Shown: in pieces, positions 24,724-34,384 of the stretch
How the letters are laid out: each line of letters opens with the position of its first letter
How positions within the stretch are numbered: the stretch's first letter is position 1
NCBI GenBank assembly: GCA_904419835.1
Contig: CAJFTA010000004.1
Location: 1-64,000 of the forward strand
Reading direction: 5' to 3'
DNA from: an uncultured Pseudoflavonifractor sp.
GTDB taxonomy: Bacteria > Bacillota > Clostridia > Oscillospirales > Oscillospiraceae
Length of the DNA: 64,000 nt
Program-made: the position numbers and the translations under genes
Notes under the pieces: generated by a model
The model's database searches: none
What the model was told of the DNA's origin: nothing
The model's input: only the letters and a program-made list of their open reading frames with translations

Positions 24724-25986
24724 ATGAGTATTTTTCTGGTGGAGGGCGGCAGGCGGTTGGAGGGGACGGTCCGTACCCACGGCGCCAAAAACAGTGTGCT
24801 GCCCATTCTGGCGGCCACGATCCTGGGCAGGGGGGAGAGCGTCATCCGCAACTGCCCCGACCTGTCGGACGTGACCGCCTCCCTGGCCATTCTGGAGCAC
24901 CTGGGCTGCAAAACAGCCCGGGAAGGGGACACAGTGCGGGTGGACGCCTCCGGCCTGTCCCGGTGCGACGTGCCCGACAACCTGATGCGGGAGATGCGCT
25001 CTTCGGTCATCTTCCTGGGGGCCATCCTGGGCCGGATGGGGGAGGCGGTGCTCTCCGCGCCCGGCGGCTGCGAGCTGGGTCCCAGGCCCATCGACCTGCA
25101 TCTCTCATCCATCCGGGCCCTTGGGGGCAGGGTGGACGAGACCGGCGGCGCTCTGCGCTGCACCGGGCCACACATGGCCGGGACCGACATCGTGCTCTCC
25201 ATCCCCAGCGTGGGGGCCACAGAGAACACCATGCTGGCGGCGGTGGCGGCCCAGGGGGTCACCACCATCACCAACGCCGCCCGGGAGCCGGAGATCGGGG
25301 ATCTTCAGGCCTTCCTGCGGGCTATGGGGGCGGACGTGCGGGGGGCGGGCAGCTCCATGATCACCATCCGGGGGGGACTGCCCCTCCACGGGGCGGAGCA
25401 CACCGTCATGGGCGACCGCATTGTGGCCGCTACATATCTGGCGGCGGCGGCCGCCGCCGGGGGCGAGATTGAGGTCACCGGCGCCGACTGCCGCCATCTG
25501 TCCACGGTGACGGCGGTGCTCAGCCAGGCGGGCTGTAAGGTCCGCAGCGACGACAGCCGGATTTCCCTCTCCCGCTCCGGGCCCCTGCGGGGGGTCAGTC
25601 CGGTGCGCACCGCGCCCTATCCCGGCTTTCCCACCGACGCCCAGGCCCCTCTGATGGCGGCACTGGCCACGGCGGCCGGCACGTCGGTCTTTGTGGAAAA
25701 CATCTTCGAGAGCCGCTACCGCCACGTGGATGAGCTCGCCCGCATGGGCGCCCGTATCCGGGTGGAGGGCCGGGTGGCCGTGGTGTTCGGCGTGGAGCGG
25801 CTGAAGGCCGCGGCGGTGCGGGCCGCCGACCTGCGGGGCGGCGCGGCCCTGGTGGTGGCCGCCCTGGGCGCGGAGGGGCGGAGCACCATCTCCGGCCTCC
25901 ACCACGTGGACCGGGGCTATCAGGACCTGGACGGGGCCCTGCGGAGCCTGGGGGCGGACATCATCCGCCTGGAGGCGGACGCATAA
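24724..25986 (+). CDS. murA: UDP-GlcNAc 1-carboxyvinyltransferase
   Basis: A 420-residue EPSP synthase-fold enzyme that transfers enolpyruvate from PEP to UDP-GlcNAc, the first committed step of peptidoglycan synthesis and the target of fosfomycin. The active-site loop is PGGCELGPRPIDLHL with C116 present, so it should be fosfomycin-sensitive by this criterion. GAKNSVLPILAAT near the N-terminus and the late PGFPTDAQAPLMA fit MurA. The start ATG at 24724 has AGGACGGAGGAT just upstream. Inclusion of a murA between murG and ftsQ is common in Clostridia. Confidence 0.95.
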   Translation: MSIFLVEGGRRLEGTVRTHGAKNSVLPILAATILGRGESVIRNCPDLSDVTASLAILEHLGCKTAREGDTVRVDASGLSRCDVPDNLMREMRSSVIFLGAILGRMGEAVLSAPGGCELGPRPIDLHLSSIRALGGRVDETGGALRCTGPHMAGTDIVLSIPSVGATENTMLAAVAAQGVTTITNAAREPEIGDLQAFLRAMGADVRGAGSSMITIRGGLPLHGAEHTVMGDRIVAATYLAAAAAAGGEIEVTGADCRHLSTVTAVLSQAGCKVRSDDSRISLSRSGPLRGVSPVRTAPYPGFPTDAQAPLMAALATAAGTSVFVENIFESRYRHVDELARMGARIRVEGRVAVVFGVERLKAAAVRAADLRGGAALVVAALGAEGRSTISGLHHVDRGYQDLDGALRSLGADIIRLEADA

Positions 25987-26091
25987 GGGAATTTTAAGAA
26001 TTTCCTCACAAATTGTTTGATTATTTTCGGTATACTGAAAAGAAAAAATAAGCCGCCGGGCCAAGCCCGGCGGCGGCAGAGGAGCACGGAA

Positions 26092-26862
26092 ATGGCGGCG
26101 AGACGGAACAAGCGCAAGCGGCGGAACAGGGGACGCTTCGGCTTCCTCTATAAAGTGCTGTCCGCCGCCGTGATTGTGGCGGCGATTGTGGCAGGCTGCG
26201 CGGTGTTTTTCCGGGTGGAGAATATCGAGGTCAGCGGCCAGTCAGCCTATACGGCGGAGCAGATCATCGGCGCCGCCGAGGTAGAGCGGGGGGACAACCT
26301 CTTTGCCGTCAACAAGTTCAAGGTTATGCGGCAGATTATCTCCCGCCTGCCCTATGTGGACGAGCTCTCCGTCTCACGCCGCCTGCCCAATACGCTGGTC
26401 ATCCAGGTGACCGAGTGCGTTCCCGCGGCTGCCATCCAGGGCGGCGGCGCCTGGTGGATCATTGACACCAAGGGCAAGATCCTGGAGCGGACGGACGAGA
26501 CCCGGGCGGCGGAATTCCCGCCCCTCACCGGCCTGACGCCGGACAGCCCCGTGGTGGGCGCCCGGCTGGCGGTGGCCGAGGGGGAGGAGAACAAGCTGGA
26601 GAGCCTGGAGAAGCTCTTCGCCGCCCTGGCCGCCCGGGGCATGACGGACCAGGCGGAGAGCTTTGATCTCACGGCCATCAACTTCATCAAGATGGGCTAC
26701 GGCGGCCGGTTTACCGTGAAAATTCCCATGAACACCGACTTCGACCAGGCGGCCAAGATTCTGGAGGCGGCCATCGGCGCCCTGGAGGAGACCGACCGGG
26801 GCGTCATCGATCTGACCCTGGACGAGCCCCACTTTATCCCCTATGCGTCCATGCTGGGCTGA
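26092..26862 (+). CDS. ftsQ: Cell-division protein FtsQ/DivIB
   Basis: A 256-residue bitopic membrane protein. A very basic cytoplasmic tail (RRNKRKRRNRGR) leads to one TM helix (about residues 22-42), then a POTRA domain starting FFRVENIEVSGQSAYTAEQI and a beta domain (AWWIIDTKGKIL). It bridges FtsL/DivIC to the septal synthase. The ATG at 26092 follows AGAGGAG by about 7 nt; the frame is open to 26017 but that part covers a promoter-like TATACT (26031-26036) and the hairpin GCCGCCGGG/CCCGGCGGC (26053-26074). Confidence 0.88.
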   Translation: MAARRNKRKRRNRGRFGFLYKVLSAAVIVAAIVAGCAVFFRVENIEVSGQSAYTAEQIIGAAEVERGDNLFAVNKFKVMRQIISRLPYVDELSVSRRLPNTLVIQVTECVPAAAIQGGGAWWIIDTKGKILERTDETRAAEFPPLTGLTPDSPVVGARLAVAEGEENKLESLEKLFAALAARGMTDQAESFDLTAINFIKMGYGGRFTVKIPMNTDFDQAAKILEAAIGALEETDRGVIDLTLDEPHFIPYASMLG

Positions 26863-26888
26863 GCGCCCGGCTGGAGGAAGGAGAACAG

Positions 26889-27659
26889 ATGGAACGGACT
26901 GAACGCAGGAAGAAGAACTGGGGCGAGCTGGCCATCGGCGGCGTGTGCGTGCTGCTGGGCATTCTGCTCTCCGTGCAGCTGCGCAGCGTCAAGGTCAACA
27001 GCGCCGCGGACGCCACAAACGCAGGCCGCCTGGAGACACTCCAGCAGCTCTACAACGAGACCGTGGACAGCCTGGAGAGCACCAGGGCCCAGCTGGAGCA
27101 GGCGCAGGCCGAGCTCCAGACCTACCGGGACGCGGCCGCCTCCGGCAGCAGCGAGAGCGAGGCCCTGCGCGCCGAGGTGGACAAGCTGGAGATGGAGGCA
27201 GGCCTGGTGGAGGTGGTGGGCCCCGGCGTGATGGTGAGCCTGCAGGACTCCAGCGCCGCCAACGTCACGGGCGACGAGGCCGACTACCTCATTCACGACA
27301 ACGACCTGCTCTCCGTGCTCAACGAGCTGCGGGACGCGGGAGCGGAGGCCATCTCCCTCAACGGCGAGCGGATCATGGCCACTACTGAGATCCGCTGCGC
27401 CGGGTCCGTGGTCATTGTCAACGGCCGGCGGTACACCGCGCCCTTCGTGTTCAACGCCATCGGCGACCCCAACACCCTCTACTCCGCCCTCACCATGCGC
27501 AACGGCGTGGTGGACGTGCTGGGACAGTGGAAGATTGAGGTCAAGGTGACCCCCAGCGAGATGCTGACTGTACCCGCCTACAACGGCGTGATTGACTTCC
27601 AGTACGCCAAGCCCTCCACCGCCCAGAGCGAGGACACGGAAGGGGGTGCTGTGGGATGA
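26889..27659 (+). CDS. DUF881 (YlxW/YlxX-like) membrane protein
   Basis: A 256-residue DUF881 protein: a TM helix near residues 13-30, a coiled coil (about 45-105, rich in E, Q and L), then the DUF881 domain with VVGPGVMVSLQD, DLLSVLNELRDAGAEAISLNGER and GSVVIVNGRRYTAPFVFNAIGD. Such genes sit beside ftsQ, sbp and ftsZ in many Firmicutes and are thought to support division, but the function is unproven. RBS AAGGAG is 6 nt upstream. Its TGA overlaps the sbp ATG by ATGA. Confidence 0.88.
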   Translation: MERTERRKKNWGELAIGGVCVLLGILLSVQLRSVKVNSAADATNAGRLETLQQLYNETVDSLESTRAQLEQAQAELQTYRDAAASGSSESEALRAEVDKLEMEAGLVEVVGPGVMVSLQDSSAANVTGDEADYLIHDNDLLSVLNELRDAGAEAISLNGERIMATTEIRCAGSVVIVNGRRYTAPFVFNAIGDPNTLYSALTMRNGVVDVLGQWKIEVKVTPSEMLTVPAYNGVIDFQYAKPSTAQSEDTEGGAVG

Positions 27660-28048
27660 TTGAGCTGGCCGGCCTGATTGTGGGCCTTGTCATCGGCTGC
27701 TTCCTGCCCTGGCATGTGCCCAGCCAGTACAGCCTCTATGTGGCCACCGGACTGCTGGCCGCCCTGGACTCCGCCCTGGGGGGCATGAACGCCCGCATCA
27801 AAAAGAGCTTCAACCTGTCCATCTTCCTGTCCGGGTTCTTCGGCAACGCCGTCATCGCCGTGTTCCTGGCCTGGCTGGGGGACAAGCTGGGCCTGCCGCT
27901 GTACCTTGCGGCGGTGGTGGTTTTCGGCACCCGCATGTTCCAAAACTTTGCGGAAATCCGGCGGGAGCTATTGACCTCGCGCCAAAAGAAGGCTAGAATA
28001 GAACAAGATATAAATCATGGGCAGGGCTCAGAAAATGAGCTACCATAA
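27656..28048 (+). CDS. sbp: Small basic protein Sbp (DUF1290)
   Basis: A 130-residue membrane protein with about three TM helices and the Sbp patterns GLIVGLVIGCFLP, LYVATGLLAALDSALGGMNARI and FLSGFFGNAVIAVFLAWLGD. In B. subtilis, sbp lies just before ftsAZ and its role is not established. It starts within the stop codon of the DUF881 gene, so the two are translationally coupled. Its C-terminal codons contain the promoter of ftsZ. Confidence 0.9.
   Translation: MIELAGLIVGLVIGCFLPWHVPSQYSLYVATGLLAALDSALGGMNARIKKSFNLSIFLSGFFGNAVIAVFLAWLGDKLGLPLYLAAVVVFGTRMFQNFAEIRRELLTSRQKKARIEQDINHGQGSENELP
27971..27999 (+). promoter_or_regulatory. Promoter for ftsZ inside the end of sbp
   Basis: TTGACC, 17-nt spacer, TAGAAT. 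It lies about 95 nt before the ftsZ start, allowing ftsZ to be made independently of the long cluster transcript. Confidence 0.65.
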
Positions 28049-28096
28049 TTTTCATAAAAAGAGAGTTTTCACTTCTTTCACATAGGAGGAGCAGTT

Positions 28097-29175
<1,079 letters not shown>

Positions 29176-29188
29176 CAATGCGAAACAG

Positions 29189-29226
29189 CGCGCCGGACTG
29201 CCTTTGGGCAGTCCGGCGCGTTTTTT
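29189..29226 (+). terminator. Terminator of the division cluster
   Basis: Stem CGCGCCGGACTGCC / GGCAGTCCGGCGCG with a 4-nt loop, followed by TTTTTT (29221-29226). Confidence 0.92.
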
Positions 29227-29259
29227 CAGCGCTGCGGGGACATACCCGGGCTTCCTGGG

Positions 29260-29288
29260 TTGCATTCCGGAGAAAAGAGGCTTATAAT
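29260..29288 (+). promoter_or_regulatory. Strong promoter in the ftsZ-corA gap
   Basis: TTGCAT, 17-nt spacer, TATAAT. It lies more than 400 nt upstream of corA, so it would make either a long leader or a separate small RNA. Confidence 0.7.
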
Positions 29289-29294
29289 AAGGTT

Positions 29295-29700
29295 TGCGCA
29301 GGCCCCGGCCCCTGGGGCGCGCAGCTCTGCGCCGGGGACCGGCGATTTTTGTGGAAAAGGAGTGATATGCGCCGTGAGCAGCGACCCTCTGAGTCGAACA
29401 TGGAAGGACAACGAAACCAGCGCGGCGCACGGAGGCTGAAGGTGAAAGAAAATTCACCCATATCCGCGCCGCTTTTGCCGCCGGCGGGGCGTGTCACCCA
29501 CCCATCCAAGGCCCGTGAAGGGCACGGAGTTTGGATGAGCGTATGACATGGAGCGTCTTTCGCGGCGGCCACAAAAAGACGCGCGGACAGCGGGCGTCAC
29601 ACCGAACCCGGATAAACGGAGCGGACAGCGGGCAGACTGCCGTATAATAGGCGCCGCGGCCCGGAGAAGGGTTCTGTCTGTCCCCGGCGCGTCGGAAAGA
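29295..29700 (+). other. Long transcribed gap before corA, unassigned (possible leader or small RNA)
   Basis: No known RNA family fits: I found no M-box, tmRNA, SRP RNA or RNase P signature. There are several short hairpins (for example GGTGAA/TTCACC at 29440-29457 and CATCCAA/TTTGGATG around 29502-29537). A small open frame, 29367-29546 (59 codons, begins MRREQRPSESNM, AAGGAG 7 nt upstream), is possible, but its composition is not protein-like. A second -10 box TATAAT (29643-29648) lies nearer to corA and could be its own promoter. Confidence 0.35.
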
Positions 29701-29710
29701 CGTGATATTG

Positions 29711-30637
29711 ATGCTCTCCATCCACAAAACCATTGACAAGAAAATGACCCGCCTGGACGCCATTCAGGACGGGTGCTGGATTAACCTGACCTACCCCACC
29801 GAGGACGAACTGAACACTGTGTCCGAGGCGCTGAACGTGGACCCGGGCTTCCTCCGGGCCGCGCTGGACGAGGAGGAGACCTCCCGTATCGACACCGAGG
29901 ACGGCCAGACCCTGATTATCATCGACGTCCCCGCCGTGGAAAAGGATGACGCGGTGGTCTACTCCACCATCCCTCTGGGCATTATTGTGACGGAAAAGCA
30001 CATCATCACCGTCTGCCTGAAGGAATCCTCCATTGTGAAGGACTTCCAGGACGGACTGGTAAAAAATGCCGAAACCCAGAAGCGGACCCGGTTTATCCTC
30101 TACATGCTCCTCCAGGTGGCCAAGCGCTTCCTGCAATACCTGAAGCAGATCGACAAGATCTACAACTACATGGAGCGGCACCTCTACAAGTCCCAGCGGA
30201 ACAAGGAGCTCATCCAGCTGCTGGACCTGGAGAAATCGCTGGTTTACTTCAACACCTCCCTGAAGGCCAACGAGGTGACCCTGGAGAAAATCCTCCGGGG
30301 CCGCATTATCACACTCTACGAGGAGGACCACGACCTGCTGGAGGACGTGCTGATTGAGGTCCGCCAGGCCATTGAGATGGCCAACATCTACTCCTCCATC
30401 ATCTCCGGCATGATGGACGCCTTTGCCAGCGTAATCTCCAACAACCTGAACGTGATCATGAAGGTTCTGACCTCCATCACCGTTTTGCTCACAGTGCCGA
30501 ATATTATCTTCGGCTTTTACGGCATGAACATCACATCCGGCCTGCCGCTGGACCAGTTCTGGTGGATTCCGCTGATTTTGGCCGTAGCTGTCATCGTTGT
30601 GGTGGCGCTGATACTGAAACGGCACGACCTTTTTTGA
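29711..30637 (+). CDS. corA: CorA-family magnesium/divalent cation channel
   Basis: A 308-residue CorA-type channel. A large cytoplasmic alpha/beta domain is followed by a long helix and two C-terminal TM segments. The selectivity motif GMN is at 271-273 (FYGMN), between the two membrane helices. Length matches short Firmicute CorA. Mg2+ uptake is the usual role, though some members carry Co2+, Ni2+ or Zn2+. The ATG at 29711 has GGAAAG 10 nt upstream; GTG 29702 and TTG 29708 are alternatives. Monocistronic. Confidence 0.9.
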   Translation: MLSIHKTIDKKMTRLDAIQDGCWINLTYPTEDELNTVSEALNVDPGFLRAALDEEETSRIDTEDGQTLIIIDVPAVEKDDAVVYSTIPLGIIVTEKHIITVCLKESSIVKDFQDGLVKNAETQKRTRFILYMLLQVAKRFLQYLKQIDKIYNYMERHLYKSQRNKELIQLLDLEKSLVYFNTSLKANEVTLEKILRGRIITLYEEDHDLLEDVLIEVRQAIEMANIYSSIISGMMDAFASVISNNLNVIMKVLTSITVLLTVPNIIFGFYGMNITSGLPLDQFWWIPLILAVAVIVVVALILKRHDLF

Positions 30638-30642
30638 GTGAT

Positions 30643-30686
30643 ACAAGCGCCGTGTGTCCTCCAATGAGGGACACACGGCGCTTGTG
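30643..30686. terminator. Hairpin after corA
   Basis: A stem of about 17 bp, CAAGCGCCGTGTGTCCT / AGGGACACACGGCGCTTG, a few nt after the corA stop. It lacks a T-run on the + strand, so termination there may be weak; read leftward it is followed by AAAAAA's complement TTTTTT only in the corA codons. Confidence 0.6.
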
Positions 30687-30727
30687 CATTATGACGAATG
30701 TTTACGGCAGGGAGATACAGGCAGCGG

Positions 30728-30755
30728 TTGACAACCGAGGAAAATGATATATAAT
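30728..30755 (+). promoter_or_regulatory. Strong promoter of the exported flavoprotein
   Basis: TTGACA, 16-nt spacer, TATAAT. The leader to the start codon is about 105 nt with no clear riboswitch. Confidence 0.75.
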
Positions 30756-30866
30756 TCACAATGTGCATTTCCATCCCCGCCGGTAAGGGAAAGAAGGCGG
30801 GGGACGGATACATCCGGGTTGTGCACACGCAGAGACACGCACAATGGAAAGGAAGGAACGAAACCA

Positions 30867-32588
30867 ATGAAGAAAAGCAAACGAGCACTCAGCCTGGTTG
30901 CGGCCGGCGCCCTGCTTCTGACGGCGGCCTGCTCCACAACTCCGCCCGCGGGCAGCCCCTCCGGCACGCCCTCCGCCAGCCAGCCTCAGGCCAGCGAGCC
31001 CGCCCAGACCACCGCGGCCAGCGGCGTCTATGAGGGCAAGGGCACCGGCTATGGCGGCGAGGTCTCCGTCCTGCTGACCGTGGAGAACGGACAGATGACC
31101 GACCTGCGCCTGCTGGATCACCACGAGACCGATCCCGTGGTGAACCGGGCGTTCCCCATTCTGAAGGACCGCATTCTGGAGGCCCAGAGCCCTGTGGTGG
31201 ACAGCGTCTCCAGCGCCACCTTCACCTCCTACGCCGTGAAGTCCGCCGTGGCTGACGCTGCCAGCCAGTACGGCCAGGATTTCGGCGAGATCACCATGAC
31301 CACCGCCAGCGCCGAGACCCCCGCTGCGCCCGAGGATACCACCACCCAGCTGGTGGTCGTGGGCGGCGGCCCTGCCGGCCTCGCTGCCGCCATCTCCGCC
31401 AAGCAGAACGGCGTGGAGGACGTGATCCTCATTGAGAAGCTGGGCATCCTGTCCGGCAACGGCAAGTTCGACATGAACTTCTTTGACCTCATCAACTCCA
31501 AGGCCCAGCAGAAGGCCGGCATTGAGTACACCGTGGAGCAGTTCATCGAGGAGAAGAAGGACGCCGGCAACACCCCCGAGCGTCTCCAGGCCTGGGCTGA
31601 GGGCGAGTGGACCCTGGACGCCTGGCTGCGCGACATGGACATCCTCCTGAACCAGTCCAACGGCGGCACCAACCACATGGCCGAGAGCGACGTCTACGCC
31701 GGCGACCACATCCAGACCGGTCTGGAGAAGGAAGCCTATGAGCTGGGCGTTGACATCCGCCTGGAGAACAAGGGCACCGACCTCATCATGGAGGACGGCG
31801 TGTGCACCGGCGTTGTGGTGGAGACCAAGGGCGGCACCTACAACATCACCGCCGACGCTGTGGTGGTGGCCACCGGCGGCTTCTGCAACAACAAGGAGCT
31901 GCTGGCCAAGTACGCCCCCGGCCACGAGGTGCTGGAGACCTCCAACTCCATGGGCACCACCGGCGACTTCATCCCCGTGTTTGAGAAGAACGGCTTCGGC
32001 CTGGAGAACATGGGCAAGATGTCCGTCTTCTCCTACATCCTCAATCCCCGCCGGGATCTGACCGGCGGCGGCTCCGGCTTCCTGCTGGTGAACAAGGACG
32101 GCTCCCGCTTCATCGACGAGGCCTCCACCTCCGGCCTGGAGCTGGGCACTGCCATCCTGGCTCAGCCCGACGGCGCCGCCTTCTACCTGGCTGACCGCAC
32201 CCTGTACGAGGACAATTTCCGTACCCGCAAGCACGTGGCCGCCGGCTACTATCAGCAGGGCGAGACCCTGGACGAGCTGGCTGAGAAGCTGGGCATCGAC
32301 GCCGAGGGCCTGAAGGCCGCTGTTGCGGACTACAACGCCAACCTGCCCGAGGGCGCCCGTCCCTTTGACGCTGAGGGCCCCTACTACGGCGCCAAGGTTC
32401 AGACCGCCAACCACATGACCAAGGGCGGCGTCACCGCCGACGAGCGCGCCCAGGTCCTCTATGAGGACGGCACTGTGGTGCCCGGCCTGTACGCCGCCGG
32501 CGAGGTCACCTGGATCAGCGGCGCTTACAGCGCGGCTGTGGTCTTTGGCCGCATCGCCGGCGCTTCCGTGGCCGAGGACATCCTGTAA
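30867..32588 (+). CDS. Exported FMN- and FAD-binding reductase lipoprotein (fumarate/urocanate reductase-like)
   Basis: A 573-residue lipoprotein. A signal peptide ends in LLLTAAC with lipidated C22, and a Ser/Pro/Thr linker follows. Next is an FMN-binding domain (about 52-135) with D112-x5-T118 in DSVSSATFTS, the site where ApbE-type enzymes attach FMN to Thr. Then comes an FAD_binding_2 reductase domain starting VVVGGGPAGLAAAI (163 on) with HMTKGGVT near the C-terminus. This resembles extracellular reductases that pass electrons to organic acceptors such as fumarate or urocanate. The acceptor is unknown. Codon use shows more GCT/CGT than neighbours, which may reflect high expression. RBS AAGGA; own promoter and terminator. 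Confidence 0.88.
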   Translation: MKKSKRALSLVAAGALLLTAACSTTPPAGSPSGTPSASQPQASEPAQTTAASGVYEGKGTGYGGEVSVLLTVENGQMTDLRLLDHHETDPVVNRAFPILKDRILEAQSPVVDSVSSATFTSYAVKSAVADAASQYGQDFGEITMTTASAETPAAPEDTTTQLVVVGGGPAGLAAAISAKQNGVEDVILIEKLGILSGNGKFDMNFFDLINSKAQQKAGIEYTVEQFIEEKKDAGNTPERLQAWAEGEWTLDAWLRDMDILLNQSNGGTNHMAESDVYAGDHIQTGLEKEAYELGVDIRLENKGTDLIMEDGVCTGVVVETKGGTYNITADAVVVATGGFCNNKELLAKYAPGHEVLETSNSMGTTGDFIPVFEKNGFGLENMGKMSVFSYILNPRRDLTGGGSGFLLVNKDGSRFIDEASTSGLELGTAILAQPDGAAFYLADRTLYEDNFRTRKHVAAGYYQQGETLDELAEKLGIDAEGLKAAVADYNANLPEGARPFDAEGPYYGAKVQTANHMTKGGVTADERAQVLYEDGTVVPGLYAAGEVTWISGAYSAAVVFGRIAGASVAEDIL

Positions 32589-32612
32589 GCTGTTCCGGCT
32601 GCAGAAAATAAC

Positions 32613-32654
32613 GCGCAAAAAACGTGCCGCTCTCTGAGCGGCACGTTTTTTGCG
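32613..32654 (+). terminator. Terminator of the exported flavoprotein gene
   Basis: A 19-bp stem, GCGCAAAAAACGTGCCGCT / AGCGGCACGTTTTTTGCGC, ending in a T-run within the 3' arm. Confidence 0.9.
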
Positions 32655-32770
32655 CCATTTTTACGGAATTTTGGATATATAAACAGGGACTGTCATATAA
32701 AATAAGTTTGAAAAACAAGGTCTTGCAAAAACACTGTGTATCCATTCATAAAATAGAAACAATTTCACGC

Positions 32771-32776
32771 TATAAT
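32771..32776 (+). promoter_or_regulatory. -10 box upstream of citrate synthase
   Basis: A perfect TATAAT with a weak -35 region. The transcript would carry a hairpin AGGGCCGCC/GGCGGCCCT at 32811-32833, ending about 10 nt before the Shine-Dalgarno sequence. This could modulate translation or be a decayed terminator. Confidence 0.5.
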
Positions 32777-32857
32777 AATCAGCAAGCTATTACTTCATCC
32801 ACCAAAACGCAAGGGCCGCCCGTAGGCGGCCCTTTCCCGGAAAAAGGAGGTCTGACA

Positions 32858-34222
32858 ATGGCAAGCAATCCGAATTACAATGAAGTGACGCCTGAGGTAA
32901 CCGCATTGGCCAACCTGGCCCTGGCCAACAGCAGTATTTCCCCGGACGACTATGTGAAGTATGACGTGAAGCGGGGGCTGCGGGATCTCAACGGCAAAGG
33001 CGTTGTTGCGGGCCTGACAGAGATATCGGAAATCGTGGCCAAGAGGGCAGTGGACGGCAAAGAGGTGCCCTGCGAAGGCGAGCTCTACTACCGGGGCATC
33101 AATGTGGAGCAGTTGGTCAGCGGGGCTCTGAAGGAGAAGCGCTTCGGATTTGAGGAGACCGCCTACCTGCTCCTGGTGGGCCGCCTGCCCAACGCCGATG
33201 AGCTCTCAGCCTTCCGCGGTCAGCTCTCTTATTACCGCTCCCTGCCCACCAACTTTGTCCGGGATGTGATTCTCAAAGCCCCCAGCAAAGACATCATGAA
33301 CTCCCTGGCCCGCAGCGTACTCAATCTGGCGGCCTATGACGACCGGGCGGACGACACCTCCCTGCCCAACGTGATGCGCCAGTGTCTCCAGATGATCGCC
33401 GTGTTCCCTCTGCTGGCGGTGTACGGCTACCAGGCCTATAATTATAAGGAGGGCAACAGCCTCTACATCCACGCGCCCCGGGCGGAGCTGTCCACAGCGG
33501 AGAACATCCTGGCCCTCCTGCGCCCCGACGCATCCTACTCCTTCTGGGAGGCCCATGTGCTGGACGTGTGCCTCACCCTCCACGCCGAGCACGGCGGCGG
33601 CAACAACTCCACCTTTACCACCCACGTGGTCACCTCCTCCGGGACGGATACATACTCCTGCATGGCGGCGGCGCTGGCCTCCCTCAAGGGGCCCCGCCAC
33701 GGCGGCGCCAACATCAAGGTCATCCGCATGTTTGAGGACATGAAGGAGCGCGTCCGGGACTGGAAGGATGAGGATGAGGTGAAGGCCTACCTCCAGGCCC
33801 TGCTGGATCGGAAGGCCTTTGACAAGGCGGGCCTCATCTACGGCATGGGCCACGCGGTGTACTCCCTGTCCGACCCCCGGGCCAACATCCTCCGGTCGTT
33901 TGTGGAGCGGCTGTCCCGGGAGAAGGGCCGCACCGAAGAGTACGAGCTCTACTCCATGGTGGAGCGGCTGGGCCCTCAGATCATCGCCGGCGACCGGAAA
34001 ATCTACAAGGGCGTGTCCGCCAATGTGGACTTCTACTCCGGCTTTGTCTACCACATGCTGGACCTGCCTCTGGAGCTGTACACCCCCATCTTCGCCCTGG
34101 CCCGGGTGGCGGGCTGGAGCGCCCACCGCATCGAGGAGCTGATCAACATGGGCAAGATCATCCGTCCCGCCTATCAGTATGTGGGACGCCGGCAGGATTA
34201 CAAGAGCCTGTCGGAGCGGTGA
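32858..34222 (+). CDS. Citrate synthase
   Basis: A 454-residue citrate synthase that condenses acetyl-CoA and oxaloacetate. Catalytic residues fit the family: H245 in AEHGGGNNST, H332 in GMGHAVYS and D391 in ANVDFYSG. It matches the longer clostridial type, with an N-terminal extension (MASNPNYNEVTPEVTALANL) preceding the core. AAAGGAGG lies 7 nt before the ATG. No aconitase or isocitrate dehydrogenase gene accompanies it here, so the gene probably feeds glutamate synthesis via a partial TCA cycle. Re-type citrate synthase is excluded, as the fold here is Si-type. Confidence 0.93.
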   Translation: MASNPNYNEVTPEVTALANLALANSSISPDDYVKYDVKRGLRDLNGKGVVAGLTEISEIVAKRAVDGKEVPCEGELYYRGINVEQLVSGALKEKRFGFEETAYLLLVGRLPNADELSAFRGQLSYYRSLPTNFVRDVILKAPSKDIMNSLARSVLNLAAYDDRADDTSLPNVMRQCLQMIAVFPLLAVYGYQAYNYKEGNSLYIHAPRAELSTAENILALLRPDASYSFWEAHVLDVCLTLHAEHGGGNNSTFTTHVVTSSGTDTYSCMAAALASLKGPRHGGANIKVIRMFEDMKERVRDWKDEDEVKAYLQALLDRKAFDKAGLIYGMGHAVYSLSDPRANILRSFVERLSREKGRTEEYELYSMVERLGPQIIAGDRKIYKGVSANVDFYSGFVYHMLDLPLELYTPIFALARVAGWSAHRIEELINMGKIIRPAYQYVGRRQDYKSLSER

Positions 34223-34246
34223 GCCGAAAAAGAATACGGACGATTC

Positions 34247-34286
34247 AGGCGGAGAAGCACAGGAATGCTTCTCCGCTTGGATTTTT
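34247..34286 (+). terminator. Terminator of citrate synthase
   Basis: Stem AGGCGGAGAAGCA / TGCTTCTCCGCTT with a 6-nt loop, then GGATTTTT. Confidence 0.82.
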
Positions 34287-34319
34287 CAGGAAGAAAGAGC
34301 AAGGGCAGACAGGGCGACA

Positions 34320-34348
34320 TTGATTTTTCTGCTGCGCGCTGATATACT
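34320..34348 (+). promoter_or_regulatory. Promoter of the SIR2-like/P-loop cassette
   Basis: TTGATT, 17-nt spacer, TATACT, about 37 nt before the start codon. The cassette is thus an isolated transcription unit between two terminators. Confidence 0.75.
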
Positions 34349-34384
34349 TTGAGCATAGTTTCTTTCCGGATGGGAGGCTTGGAA

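Noticed and set aside
29367..29546. 59-codon frame as a confident gene
   Set aside because: It has an RBS but its composition is not protein-like and no family is recognisable; kept only as a possibility in the leader entry.
29295..29700. M-box (Mg2+) riboswitch before corA
   Set aside because: The position is suggestive but none of the conserved M-box sequence blocks can be seen.
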